Below, piece by piece: positions 22,660 to 34,741 of a DNA stretch of 64,000 bases (position 1 is the first letter of the stretch; the number at the start of each line of letters is the position of its first letter). Position numbers and translations under genes: made by a program. The DNA lies in NCBI GenBank assembly GCA_019279435.1, contig JAAALK010000284.1:23490390-23554389 (forward strand). The letters run 5' to 3'. This DNA comes from Zizania palustris. Lineage: Eukaryota; Streptophyta; Magnoliopsida; Poales; Poaceae. The notes below the pieces were generated by a model that worked only from the letters and a program-made list of their open reading frames with translations, was not told where the DNA came from and did not search any database.

Positions 22660-25368
22660 ATGGATAGAGGCAGTAAAATTCCTCTGTTCGATGGGACTGA
22701 TTTTGCATACTGGAAGGTGCGCATGGAGGCTTACTTGTTAAGCCAAGGAAATGCAATTTGGGAGATTGTGGACTCACAATACTACATCCTTGAGACTCGC
22801 ACCTCTCAAACAGAGAAGGATCAGTATAATGCCAACTCCAAGGCAATAAATATACTGTTCATTGGTTTGAGCCGGAGTCAGTTTGATAGGGTGCAAGCAC
22901 CTTAGGACTACTAGGGAGATTTGGACAACGCTCACTATTTTTCATGAGGGCTCTACTCAGATTAAGGCCAGGCGCCAAAGCACCTACAATCAACAGTATC
23001 AGCTGTTTGTGCAGGCACCTGGTGAATCTATAGATGCCATGTTTTCTCGCTTTGATGCGATAGTGAGTAACTTGCGGTCCAACGGGACGCTTGCTTACAA
23101 TGATCATGATAGGGCTATCAAGCTTCTCTATGCTCTTGACCGTAGCATATGGGAAGTAAAGATATCCAGCATTGAGGAGTCCGCAGGCTATGACACCTTG
23201 ACCTGTGATGAACTCTTTAGCAAGCTGAAGTCCACAGAGATTGCCAAGGCATCTCTTGCTGTGCACAGAAGCTCTTTGCCACAACCATTGGCATTGGTTT
23301 CTAGCACCAGCTGTGGCACCACTGCAGAACCAAGCACATCTGGTACTTGTGTTCTTGCAGATGGTTTTGCTTTGTCCTCCCTGGTCTCCGTCACAAAGGA
23401 GCAGGTGGACACTCTAGATGATGATGAGCTTGCTCTCATTGCCCGGAGGTTCACCCGCTTTCATCATGAGAGACGGGATCAGAGGAGAAGTGGTTTTAGT
23501 GGTTGCTTTGAATGTGGCGACACTAAATACCACAAGAAGGAGAAGAAACCCTTTGTAAAGGGAAAGCACAGCAAGATGGCTAAGAAAGTAGCCAAGGCCG
23601 CTTCCAGAGCCTTTGTTGCTGCTCTCAGCGACATCGACACGTCCTCAACTGAGGAGTCGAGCTCTGAGGAGGAGTAGTCCCCAAGGAAGGAGGACAAGAA
23701 GGACAAGAAGGGACGAGACTTCACCGGCCTTTGCTTCATGGCCGACAACGATCACAGCGGCGATGAGCTTGACTCATCTGAGGTACCTCTATCATCTGAC
23801 CAGCTATTAATTAAACTAGATGAGCTGAATGAAGTAGTTCTTGGTCAGGATAGATTACTTGTGCAAGCCGCTAGAGAAAGAAAAGACCTTAGACTTAGGC
23901 TAGAAACTATTTCTACTGAATATGCCATGCTTAAGTCTAAATCTGATGATGCTGAATGTGAGTCCTGTTCTGTTGTCATGGGTGAGCTTGCTCAGTTGCG
24001 CTCTGTACATGCTCAAACTCTCTCTGAGCTTGAGACTGCACAGAAGCAGCTTTTGGAGGTGGATTCTAGACCTCATGATGTTATTGATTGCATGAACTGC
24101 TCTTTATTACGCGAAAGCATTAATTTACGTGATAAGCATGTTCATGATTTGGATGCTAGATTGGAGAGGGCCGGTAGTTCTAAGGATGTGCAACCTGTTT
24201 GTGACACTTGCATCACCCTTAAGGACCAGCTAGGCATTGTTCGAGAGCGAGCTGAAAACCTCATGTCTGAAAATGAATACCTCGTTTCCGTGGTTAATAA
24301 ATGCACTGAGGGAAAGGGTAGGATGAATTTGCTCTTGGCCAAGACCAAGTTGTGTGCTGACAGAGCAGGGGTAGCTCTAGGTTTGGGTTTTGAGAGGATT
24401 TCTTCAGACAGTAAGACCAAAACTGTTTTTACCTCTCCCACTACCTTAGAGAAAGAAAGAGCTCTGTTAGACACCCCACCAGCCAAGAAACCTACCCGAG
24501 CTCAAAAGAAAACCACTCCTCCTGCCAAGAAAAATCCTCCCAAGAAAACCAATCAGAGAAAACCCAAGGAGCCTATGAGAGTTGCTCCTGTGGCCCATGA
24601 GAGTGCCCCCAGGAGAGTTTTTCACTGTTCCTACTGTCAGCGGGTGGGTCATTTGGTTGGGTTCTGTTTTCGTCGCATCAAGGATGAGCGACGCTCTCAG
24701 GCGATGAGTTACCAGGACATGCATTATCCATCTTTAGGAATGCATGAGTCTGAGTTTTACTATCGTCCTGCTTTTGAGGCTCCTCGTGCTTCTCGGAGAG
24801 ATTTTGCTCCTCGAGGTGTTCACCATGTTCCATATGGTGGTAGACCTCGGGCGAGTAGCTTTGTACCTCGGCAGAGTAGGAGACCTCGTCATGCTTTTCG
24901 ATCACAGCATGTAGGTAGACCTCACACTTTGCATCATTTCGATTTTCCTGTGCGTAGACCGTCTACTTTTACTGCACCTACTACTCGTGTCACTCAGTGC
25001 TGGATGCCTCGTCATTATTTCACTCACTCCAGCACTGAGCGATCGAGATATTCTTATCATGTGTAGGCGACAGATCGAGGCTTGGAGGGCACGTGGGTCA
25101 TGGACTCCGGTTGTTCGCGCCACATGACCGGAGATGCAGCATGGTTCTCCAGCCTCACCACAACCAAGCAAAGGGAACATATCACCTTCGGAAACAATCG
25201 AAGGAGTAGAGTGAAAGGTAAAGGTGTGGTAAGAATTAACTCGAATTTCACTCTCAAAGATGTTGCTTTGGTTGAAAACCTGGGATACAATTTGCTGTCT
25301 GTATCTCAGTTGCTTGATGAGGGCTTCGATTGGTGTTATTCGCTCACGATTATTTTATCCTCACCGTA
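22660..25368 (+). pseudogene. Copia gag and start of protease, copy 1 (truncated by duplication)
   Basis: Starts at ATG 22660 (MDRGSKIPLFDGTDFAYWKVR), a DUF4219/UBN2-type gag. Relative to the second copy it has one extra base near 22894-22896 that shifts the frame after about 78 codons. The gag stop TAG at 23675-23677 is followed in the same frame by a 442-codon coiled-coil region (23738-25066) with an intact CCHC knuckle (CSYCQRVGHLVGFC). After a further TAG the protease motif MDSGCSRHMTGD (about 25100-25135) follows. At 25329 the sequence switches to gypsy LTR, ending the frame at 25368. The integrase and RT parts are absent from this copy. Confidence 0.88.
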
Positions 25369-25555
25369 GTCATCAGCTTGTCAACCGATCGGCTTTGCTA
25401 CTAACGATATTTTCTCTCTATTCCCTTATCAGTTGCAGAGTCAAACTAATTGACATGCCTTGAACCCTTTTTCTAAGATTGTAGGATCTGCACTGGAGTT
25501 AAGTAGATCTCTTAGACCACACGTGTGTCAAAGTGTGACAAAAAAGATACCAACA
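25330..25555 (+). repeat. Duplicated 3' fragment of the gypsy left LTR
   Basis: Copy of 15651-15876, joined directly to copia protease sequence at 25329. It marks the start of the second duplication unit and ends with CCAACA, like the full LTR. Confidence 0.9.
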
Positions 25556-25758
25556 CACTTTTTGGCACACCTGGTGGGACCCAGACTCTGTCCATCCATC
25601 AGGCAAGACTTGGGATGGTAACGTCATTAAAGTTGCAAATGATGAAGTTAGACCGACCTACAGTAAGTAGCCCAAGTTCACACCTGTGAAGATGACATCG
25701 ATGAAGCAGAGGGTAAACTCGGTCAAGGGTTCACCATAGCCGATGAGCTCTAAGAAAT

Positions 25759-27929
25759 AGATATTGGACCTGGTGACAGACCGAGGCCAACCTTCGTAAG
25801 TGCCCAACTCCCCGATGATATAAAAAATGGACTAATCGTGTTACTACGAGAATATCGGGATTGCTTTGCATGGGAATATCATGAAATGCCTGGTTTAAGC
25901 CGATCGATTGTAGAACATCGGCTACCAATAAAATAGGGATATCAGCCATTCAAGTAGTCACCTCGGCGGTTCAAAGCAGAAATATACCCAGATATCAAAG
26001 ACGAGGTAAGAAGGTTATATGATGCAGGGTTCATAAGACCATGCTGATATGCAGAATGGGTGTCAAACATTGTACTAGTATGAAAGAAAAGAGGGAAGCT
26101 CAGGATATGCGTTGACTTTAGAGATCTAAACAAAGCAACCCCAAAGGATGAGTACCCAATGCCGATCGCATACTTGTTGGTGGACGCCGCGTCGGGTCAC
26201 AATATTATCAGCTTCATGGACGGAAACACTGGGTATAATCCGATCTTCATGGCTGACGAGACATCCACAAGATGGCCTTCCGATGCCCGGGCACTATCGG
26301 ACTGTATGAGTAGGTTGTGATGACCTTCGGTTTGAAAAATGCCGGGCGACTTACTAGAGGGCCATGAACTATATTTTTCATGACTTGATTGACCTATTAG
26401 TGGAAATATACATTGATGACGTCGTGGTAAAGTCAAGCAGCGTTCAAGACCACGTGGACGATCTATGTCAAGTTCTAGAGAGGGCCAGGAAATACGGATT
26501 AAAAATGAATCCCGAAAAGTGTGCCTTTGGTGTATCGACGGGGAAGTTTCTAGGCTTGTGCATGAAAGAGGGATTAAGATAAGCCAGCGCGGTATCGAGG
26601 CAATTAAGAATACTCAACCCCCTACCGATACAACCAAATTGTCATCATTAATCGAGAAGATAAATTTTCTGAGGAGGTTCATAGCTGACCTCTCAAGGAA
26701 AATAGAGTCGTTCACTCCGCTATTGAAGTTGAAGCCTGACTAGGAGTTTGCATGGGGAGACAAGTAGCAAAAGGCATTTGATGAAATCAAAGAGTACTTG
26801 AGTTCACCACCAACATTAATGTCACCGTAGAAAGGAACTCCATTCAGGTTATACTTATCGACCGACAACGAAGCCATCGGGGTCGTTCCGATTCAAGAGG
26901 TCGATAAGAAGGAGAGGGTAATATTCTATCTCAGCAGGAGCCTACTAGACACTGAGACTCGATACCCTATAGTGGAGAAGCTCAATTTATGTTTATACTT
27001 CGCATGCACCAAGTTGAGATATTATATGCTCTCGACGGAATGCACTATAGTGTGTAAGGCCGACTATGGTAGAAGACTGCATAAGGTATTACAAGGGATG
27101 TCAAGACTGTTAGAAGTTTGGAGCTATTTAGAGGGCACCTGCACCGACAATGAACCCGATAATTAAACCCTGGCCCTTCAGAGGGTGGGGCATCGATATG
27201 ATCGGCCAAATTTACCCAACGTCAAGCAAGGGTCACAAGTTCATAATACAAGCCATCGATTATTTCACAAAATGGGTATAGCTCATTCCGCTCAAGAAAG
27301 TTATATCCGCTGATGCTATTGAATTCATCAAAGAACATATAATATATCTATTCAGAATCCCACAAACCATCACCATAGATCAGGGGACAATTTTCATGTC
27401 AGAGGAGTTCCAGCAATTCACAGCCGGTATGGGGGTCAAGCTCTTAAATTCATCACCATATTATGAGTAGGCCAACGGTCAAGCGGAAGCATCCAATAAG
27501 AGTTTGATCAAGTTAATAAAGCATAAAATCAATGAGCAGCCAAGGCGTTGGCATCGGTCCTTATCTAAAGCACTCTAGGCTTATTGGATGGCATGACACG
27601 GATCCACCCAATTACCATAGTATCAGCTAGTCTACGACAAGATCAACTCACAGCCGATGATTATTATAATATAATGACAAACGGTTTAAATGATCTAGCA
27701 CAGGTCTGATTGAGAGCCATCAAGAAGATTGAAGAAAATAAAGCAAGGGTCGCTAGATTCTACAACAAGAAAGTGGTGCCCAAATTATTTGAAGAAGGAA
27801 AACTCATATGTAAACTTATCTTACCAATTATATCTAAAGATAATCGGATCAGTTAGTGATCACCTAACTAGGAGGGACCATTTCGGATACATCGGGTGGT
27901 GCCTGTCAACGCCTACTTGCTTGAAGGAT
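25759..27929 (+). pseudogene. Degenerate gypsy RT-RNase H-integrase, copy 2
   Basis: Copy of 16080-18250 with the same stops and motifs (IYIDDVVVKSS near 26404, ANGQAEASN near 27475). One additional stop distinguishes it: GAC-CAG at about 17060 reads GAC-TAG at about 26741, a fresh CAG-to-TAG change after the duplication. Confidence 0.85.
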
Positions 27930-28090
27930 TAGATGGAGAAGTGTTCGAAAAAGCTTTAAACGACAAGTATCTAAAAAGTATTTTCCGAGCGTTTAGATAA
28001 ATGCCTAAAGATCTACACGCGAGACAACCAATACCAATGGTGTTGCCTTCCAACGGCTGATGCGAAGGAATCGCCCTTAGTTATAAAAAC

Positions 28091-30227
28091 TCAAGAATGA
28101 TTTTGAAGATCAGGGACATATATATTACAAGAATATAACATTCTGTTACAAGGAAAGATCCCATACAAAAGGTAAAGCAAGAGCACGGTGGATGCCTTCG
28201 ATCGCCCGCAACCGGATATCATCGACGCTCCGGAGGATAGCACGGTCCTCGCTGTCCGAGCCAGGAACGTCTCGGAGGGCGTGACATTGATGCTATGCAA
28301 GGTGGACGACACTAGAGAGCTGACGTCTTTAAGCTTCAATTTGGTCCGGAAGGGAAACCAAGGAAGCTTCCTTCGTGGTGATCTCTGTCCGCATGGCGTC
28401 CATCTTCGAAGCTAGATTAGTTTCTTCCGCCCAAAGTCGATCTAATTCCTACAATGTGGCCGATGACTCGCCTTGAAGCTGATCCAAAAGGGTGCTTTCA
28501 TCCATCACTGTTGTGATGTGAGCTTCGATTGCCTATGTACATCTGGCCGATGGAATTCTAAGTATGTGGACGGTGTGAGGATGTCTACAAACTCCGGGGG
28601 AAGTAGGGTCATGATATCATTGAGACAACCCCTTATCGGTCTCGAGTCATTGAGCAGGACATCCACCGGATCCTCAAGGTGATGAGTATGTCCGATAGAA
28701 CCTCCTTTGCCCCCGAAGAGAGCTGAATCATGACCGATGTGGGAACGCCCGTAACCTCCTCATCAGCCTCAAGATAGGGACCAACGTTGAAGGGGAACTT
28801 CTGTACAAAGGACTAAAGGGAAAAGAAGTTAAGCAAAAAGGGGGTCATGACACCACAATAAATACATGAATACGCATGTCAGCAGGCTCGGCAGGAACAA
28901 CCGATTGTAGAGCACTAGAGGAATGGATGGACCTTCCCTTCCGAGGCTACCATGGGAGGAAGATGGACCCACGACACCAGGCATCGACTGCAACTAAGGC
29001 CGATGTTGGTTACACAGAAAACAATGGAAGACGAGAAAGAAAATAAGAAAGGTACCTAGAGAGTTACATCAGCAATAATGGTCGATACCTCAGGAATAAC
29101 GGTGTTGGCTCCTAGAGGTCCAACCCCGATCACATCAGCCTCGGTAGGTGCAACCCCAGAAGCAATCCCATCCGGGGCAATGACGATGCTGGCATCAATC
29201 AGTATACCAGGATCAACGACATCAACTTCCAATGTGCTGGCCTGAGAAGAGAATCCCATGGTGATTGTCTTAGTGGCCCGAACCGATTGGAGGGTAGTAG
29301 GGTCATCGCTATGCTATCGAACACCACATAAAGAGAGTTGACGTTGATAAGAGGAGAAGGCTTCTAGGTACAAAGGGAGTATCTGGTGTCAAGGATATGA
29401 GAGGAGAAATATTGGTAGCACAAAAGCACGAACCTGGGTAGTCGAAGGAGTATTAGCTATTGGCAGAGAAGTAGAAATGTCAGGGGTCGATGCGACCAAA
29501 GGAGCAATCGGCCTTAGTTGCAAAGCAAAAGTAAGAGACGTAAGCATACTCCAAAAGAGGAATTATTATGAAGAGGCAGAAACTTTCTGTTAGCCGTAAA
29601 GCCAAAGCAGATGAACTTGCCTGGTCGGTCCGGACCCTAGCAAATCGGTGCACAATTAAGGTCGAGGCTTGGCACTTGTGCGCCAAGACCTTGTGCCATT
29701 TTCCACTCACCTATACCGAGGGAGAAGGGGCACTAATATCCAAGTTTGTAGAGGACGATATTGGACCGTAATATGTCAACCGACCGCTAAGACTTATAGA
29801 AGGTGCATCGACATCATCCTCCTACAGTAAGCAAAATTAATCAGATAAAGAGAAAATGATGGGGACAAATAAAAGGGGAAGTCCAAAGCAATCACCTCAG
29901 GCTCCGATGCAGTATCTCCCAGGCAAAGGTGTGCTCTCGATAGATCAACGTAGAGCGAGTAAAAACATGTTGCCTCAGTTTGTCCCACCATCAACAAAAG
30001 TCCACGGAGGACGCTCGGTAGGCCGACCAATTAGTGAAGTCACCAAAAGGGAAACCATCAGTCATGTGAAAAAGGCAATCCCACTCCAAGTGGCCCCTGA
30101 CTTCTCCACTAACACAATATAGAGAAGGTGGTATGTGGCTCCAAGAAGGTATCAGCCAAGAGGGATTCTGACATGGGTGACGAGTTGTTTGGCCAAAAAT
30201 TGAAACTGAAAAGTTGGACTTGAGGTC
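28091..30227 (-). pseudogene. Antisense remnant downstream of gypsy pol, copy 2
   Basis: Copy of 18412-20548 with a few substitutions. It carries the same broken minus-strand segments and has no intact gene. Confidence 0.38.
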
Positions 30228-30232
30228 GACAC

Positions 30233-32274
30233 TGAGAAACCAAGGGTTGGTTTCAGTGTTTGTGATGAGTGATTGACAGGCCTTTTACCCTCTAGTTCGA
30301 AGGGTACCTCCGAAGGGTGTTCGGAGGATTGTGCCTCCGGAGGGGTTTCGGAGGTTGGACCTCCGAAGGGTGTTCGGAGGTGATTTCACCGAAGTGTGTT
30401 CGGTGGTTGCTTGCTGCAGCTGTTGCAGCGGAGTGTGCGTGTTAGAGGGGTCCGACAGTACACGATGACTGGGTGTGTACCGAAGGCTTCGGTACTTTGG
30501 GCGGTACACCGGAGTGTGTGCCGGAGGTTGCTAACCCGGAGAGGTCTCCGGAGTAATGGATACACTTGTCTGTTTGTCTGTGGTGCGCAGGGACTTTGGA
30601 GGCGACGGACAGGTTCGCGGCAGGTGAACCTGGGTCAAGCAGGAGGCTTGATGCCAGGGGAGCGGGGAGCTCCGTCACGGTGGCTGCGAAGGGGTCCGGG
30701 TCGGTCCTCGGGTCGAGGCGTGCCAGGTGAAGGCAGAGAGTGCGGAGCGTGGCTCCGGCTAAAGGTACTCCGAGACAAAGTCCTCGGAGGTGAGGCACTT
30801 CAAAGGTACTCCGGATGGAGTGACTTCGGAGTTGGATGGATCAAGTCCTCTGCGGAGGCAAAGGTTTCGAAGTGTGCTCTGGAGGGAGACATTCGAAGGT
30901 GCCCGACGAAGGTCTCAGAAGTCGAGGCGCATCGAAGGCATGGTCCGGGTGAGGCTCGTCGAGGAGTGTGCTCGGGGAGAGGCACTGCGACGAAGGGCTC
31001 ATGGAATGCTTCGTGCGGAGGCCTTGGACGAAGGAGGGACTTCGAAGGGTGGTGCTCCGAAGGTGGGGCTTCGGAGTGTGGAAGGCTTCGGAGCGAGGCT
31101 AGCTCCAGAGTGTGGTTGTCTTGTGGTGCTTCGGCCTGCATGGCTTCGGTACACGGACTGACGGAGTTCGAGCTGGGAGTAGCTGCGAAGCCGTGGTGGT
31201 CCACTCCGGAGGTGTTGGTGCGAAGGCCCAAGGGCTTTGACGGCTTCGGCTCAAAACCGTCACTGTATCGAAGGCTGACTTCGGTGAAGTGAAGGCCATC
31301 TGGCTCAAGGCTTCTCACCGAAGCTACCGCACCCCTCGCGTGCGAAGGGGGGCTTCGGAAAGGTCAAAGGTTGCAAGTCTGACAGTGTCTGCTCTGCAAA
31401 AAGCTGGCGCTGTCCCATCTGCAAAGGCTGACAGATAAGCCTCCAGAATAAAGTTGGACTACCTTTTGTACCCCTTAGTTCTGTAGAGACAAAATCAATG
31501 TAAACCCTAGGGGTAAAGTAGTCAATTCCTTTGGGTGAACTGTGGGCTATAAATATGGGGGCTCGGTAGGTAACATTTAACACTTTGAGCATTTACTGTT
31601 GAGCTCCTGTAGCCACATACCTCGCTGTATTCATCCAGAGTTCAATTTATTGTGTTCCTTGTTCAAGCGGCGAAGCCCTGCTTCTTTGTGCTTTTTGCTT
31701 GAGCTCGTGTTACATACCTCGCTAGTTGTAGTGCACCGAAGCCTGTCTAGGCAAAGGTTGTTTTTGTGCGAAGTGTGTTTTTCAGCGTGATGTCGCTCTG
31801 TGTAACTTGAGGCTAGACCTCACAGCTTACTAGCGTAGCCCTGATCGAGGCCCGTTTTGCTTCTTGTGTCGAAGCCCTTAGCGAAGTCCGTTTGTGTGCA
31901 TTTAGACCTTCGTGTACGAAGCCCAGCACCAGTTGCTGCTGCCAAGTACTTGGTCGAAGTCCTCAGTAGGGTGTCCACTCTTGCGAAGGGTGAAGTGCGA
32001 AGCCTGCTCGAAGCACCCTGCGTGCGGAGCCTGCACTGACTTAGCAGAGTAGATTTTCGAGGGTTGTTAGTGGAGCGAAGTCTTCTTGGCTTCGAACTTT
32101 TGCTCCTGCGAAGCCTGTGTTCGGAGCTGTCGAAGTACCTCCGAACCAGACCTTCGAAGGTTGTGTTCGAAGCCTGTTCCGCAGAAGACAGGATTAAAAC
32201 CGAAGGTTGTTTTTAGCCTGAAATTTTAAAAGCTCCCATTCATCCCCCCTCTGGTCGCCGTTTCCGGTCCAACA
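30233..32274 (+). repeat. Left copia LTR, copy 2 (2042 bp)
   Basis: Copy of 20554-22595 in the second duplication unit; TATAAATA at 31548-31555. It is much closer to copy 1 than to the right LTR at 39101-41141, as expected if it arose by segmental duplication and not by reverse transcription. Confidence 0.9.
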
Positions 32275-32276
32275 AT

Positions 32277-32288
32277 TGGTATCAGAGC
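32277..32288 (+). promoter_or_regulatory. Primer binding site (tRNA-iMet), copy 2
   Basis: TGGTATCAGAGC two bases after the duplicated left LTR; the copy that stands before the longer gag-pol region. Confidence 0.9.
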
Positions 32289-32338
32289 GGGTTAAGATCA
32301 CCAGTTGACCTTAACCGGTTTTGTGATCTGTTGGCGAC

Positions 32339-34741
32339 ATGGATAGAGGCAGTAAAATTCCTCTGTTCGATGGGACTGATTTTGCATACTGGAAGGTGCG
32401 CATGGAGGCTTACTTGTTAAGCCAAGGAAATGCAATTTGGGAGATTGTGGACTCACAATACTACATCCTTGAGACTCGCACCTCTCAAACAGAGAAGGAT
32501 CAGTATAATGCCAACTCCAAGGCAATAAATATACTGTTCATTGGTTTGAGCCGGAGTCAGTTTGATAGGGTGCAGCACCTTAGGACTACTAGGGAGATTT
32601 GGACAACGCTCACTATTTTTCATGAGGGCTCTACTCAGATTAAGGCCAGGCGCCAAAGCACCTACAATCAACAGTATCAGCTGTTTGTGCAGGCACCTGG
32701 TGAATCTATAGATGCCATGTTTTCTCGCTTTGATGCGATAGTGAGTAACTTGCGGTCCAACGGGACGCTTGCTTACAATGATCATGATAGGGCTATCAAG
32801 CTTCTCTATGCTCTTGACCGTAGCATATGGGAAGTAAAGATATCCAGCATTGAGGAGTCCGCAGGCTATGACACCTTGACCTGTGATGAACTCTTTAGCA
32901 AGCTGAAGTCCACAGAGATTGCCAAGGCATCTCTTGATGTGCACAGAAGCTCTTTGCCACAACCATTGGCATTGGTTTCTAGCACCAGCTGTGGCACCAC
33001 TGCAGAACCAAGCACATCTGGTACTTGTGTTCTTGCAGATGGTTTTGCTTTGTCCTCCCTGGTCTCCGTCACAAAGGAGCAGGTGGACACTCTAGATGAT
33101 GATGAGCTTGCTCTCATTGCCCGGAGGTTCACCCGCTTTCATCATGAGAGACGGGATCAGAGGAGAAGTGGTTTTAGTGGTTGCTTTGAATGTGGCGACA
33201 CTAAATACCACAAGAAGGAGAAGAAACCCTTTGTAAAGGGAAAGCACAGCAAGATGGCTAAGAAAGTAGCCAAGGCCGCTTCCAGAGCCTTTGTTGCTGC
33301 TCTCAGCGACATCGACACGTCCTCAACTGAGGAGTCGAGCTCTGAGGAGTAGTCCCCAAGGAAGGAGGACAAGAAGGACAAGAAGGGACGAGACTTCACC
33401 GGCCTTTGCTTCATGGCCGACAACGATCACAGCGGCGATGAGCTTGACTCATCTGAGGTACCTCTATCATCTGACCAGCTATTAATTAAACTAGATGAGC
33501 TGAATGAAGTAGTTCTTGGTCAGGATAGATTACTTGTGCAAGCCGCTAGAGAAAGAAAAGACCTTAGACTTAGGCTAGAAACTATTTCTACTGAATATGC
33601 CATGCTTAAGTCTAAATCTGATGATGCTGAATGTGAGTCCTGTTCTGTTGTCATGGGTGAGCTTGCTCAGTTGCGCTCTGTACATGCTCAAACTCTCTCT
33701 GAGCTTGAGACTGCACAGAAGCAGCTTTTGGAGGTGGATTCTAGACCTCATGATGTTATTGATTGCATGAACTGCTCTTTATTACGCGAAAGCATTAATT
33801 TACGTGATAAGCATGTTCATGATTTGGAGGCTAGATTGGAGAGGGCCGGTAGTTCTAAGGATGTGCAACCTGTTTGTGACACTTGCATCACCCTTAAGGA
33901 CCAGCTAGGCATTGTTCGAGAGCGAGCTGAAAACCTCATGTCTGAAAATGAATACCTCGTTTCCGTGGTTAATAAATGCACTGAGGGAAAGGGTAGGATG
34001 AATTTGCTCTTGGCCAAGACCAAGTTGTGTGCTGACAGAGCAGGGGTAGCTCTAGGTTTGGGTTTTGAGAGGATTTCTTCAGACAGTAAGACCAAAACTG
34101 TTTTTACCTCTCCCACTACCTTAGAGAAAGAAAGAGCTCTGTTAGACACCCCACCAGCCAAGAAACCTACCCGAGCTCAAAAGAAAACCACTCCTCCTGC
34201 CAAGAAAAATCCTCCCAAGAAAACCAATCAGAGAAAACCCAAGGAGCCTGTGAGAGTTGCTCTTGTGGCCCATGAGAGTGCCCCCAGGAGAGTTTTTCAC
34301 TGTTCCTACTGTCAGCGGGTGGGTCATTTGGTTGGGTTCTGTTTTCGTCGCATCAAGGATGAGCGACGCTCTCAGGCGATGAGTTACCAGGACATGCATT
34401 ATCCATCTTTAGGAATGCATGAGTCTGAGTTTTACTATCGTCCTGCTTTTGAGGCTCCTCGTGCTTCTCGGAGAGATTTTGCTCCTCGAGGTGTTCACCA
34501 TGTTCCATATGGTGGTAGACCTCGGGCGAGTAGCTTTGTACCTCGGCAGAGTAGGAGACCTCGTCATGCTTTTCGATCACAGCATGTAGGTAGACCTCAC
34601 ACTTTGCATCATTTCGATTTTCCTGTGCGTAGACCGTCTACTTTTACTGCGCCTACTACTCGTGTCACTCAGTGCTGGATGCCTCGTCATTATTTCACTC
34701 ACTCCAGCACTGAGCGATCGAGATATTCTTATCATGTGTAG
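32339..34741 (+). pseudogene. Copia gag, copy 2, with an internal UAG
   Basis: ATG 32339 opens a 337-codon gag: DUF4219-like start (LFDGTDFAYWKVRMEAYLL), a UBN2-type helical region (about residues 90-210), and a first zinc-knuckle-like CFECGDTKYH that has lost its final Cys. TAG at 33350-33352 follows an acidic tail; the same frame then runs open from 33413 to 34738, with a long coiled coil, a Lys/Pro-rich basic segment and an intact CCHC knuckle near 34300-34345. A second TAG (34739-34741) precedes the protease, again in frame. Both UAGs are shared with copy 1. They may be decay or recoding stops. Acts as the virus-like-particle protein in this family. Confidence 0.88.

Larger units (their letters stand above)
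15651..25329 (+). repeat. Tandem duplication, unit 1 (9679 bp)
   Basis: Direct tandem copy of 25330-35004. The unit starts inside the left gypsy LTR, crosses the degenerate gypsy pol, the whole left copia LTR and copia gag, and ends inside the copia protease region. The join at 25327-25329 is CGA, shared by both parental breakpoints (GCGCCGA at 15650 and GGCTTCGA at 35004). By eye I count fewer than 20 substitutions, a 1-base and a 3-base length difference between the units, so about 0.2% divergence. Confidence 0.92.
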
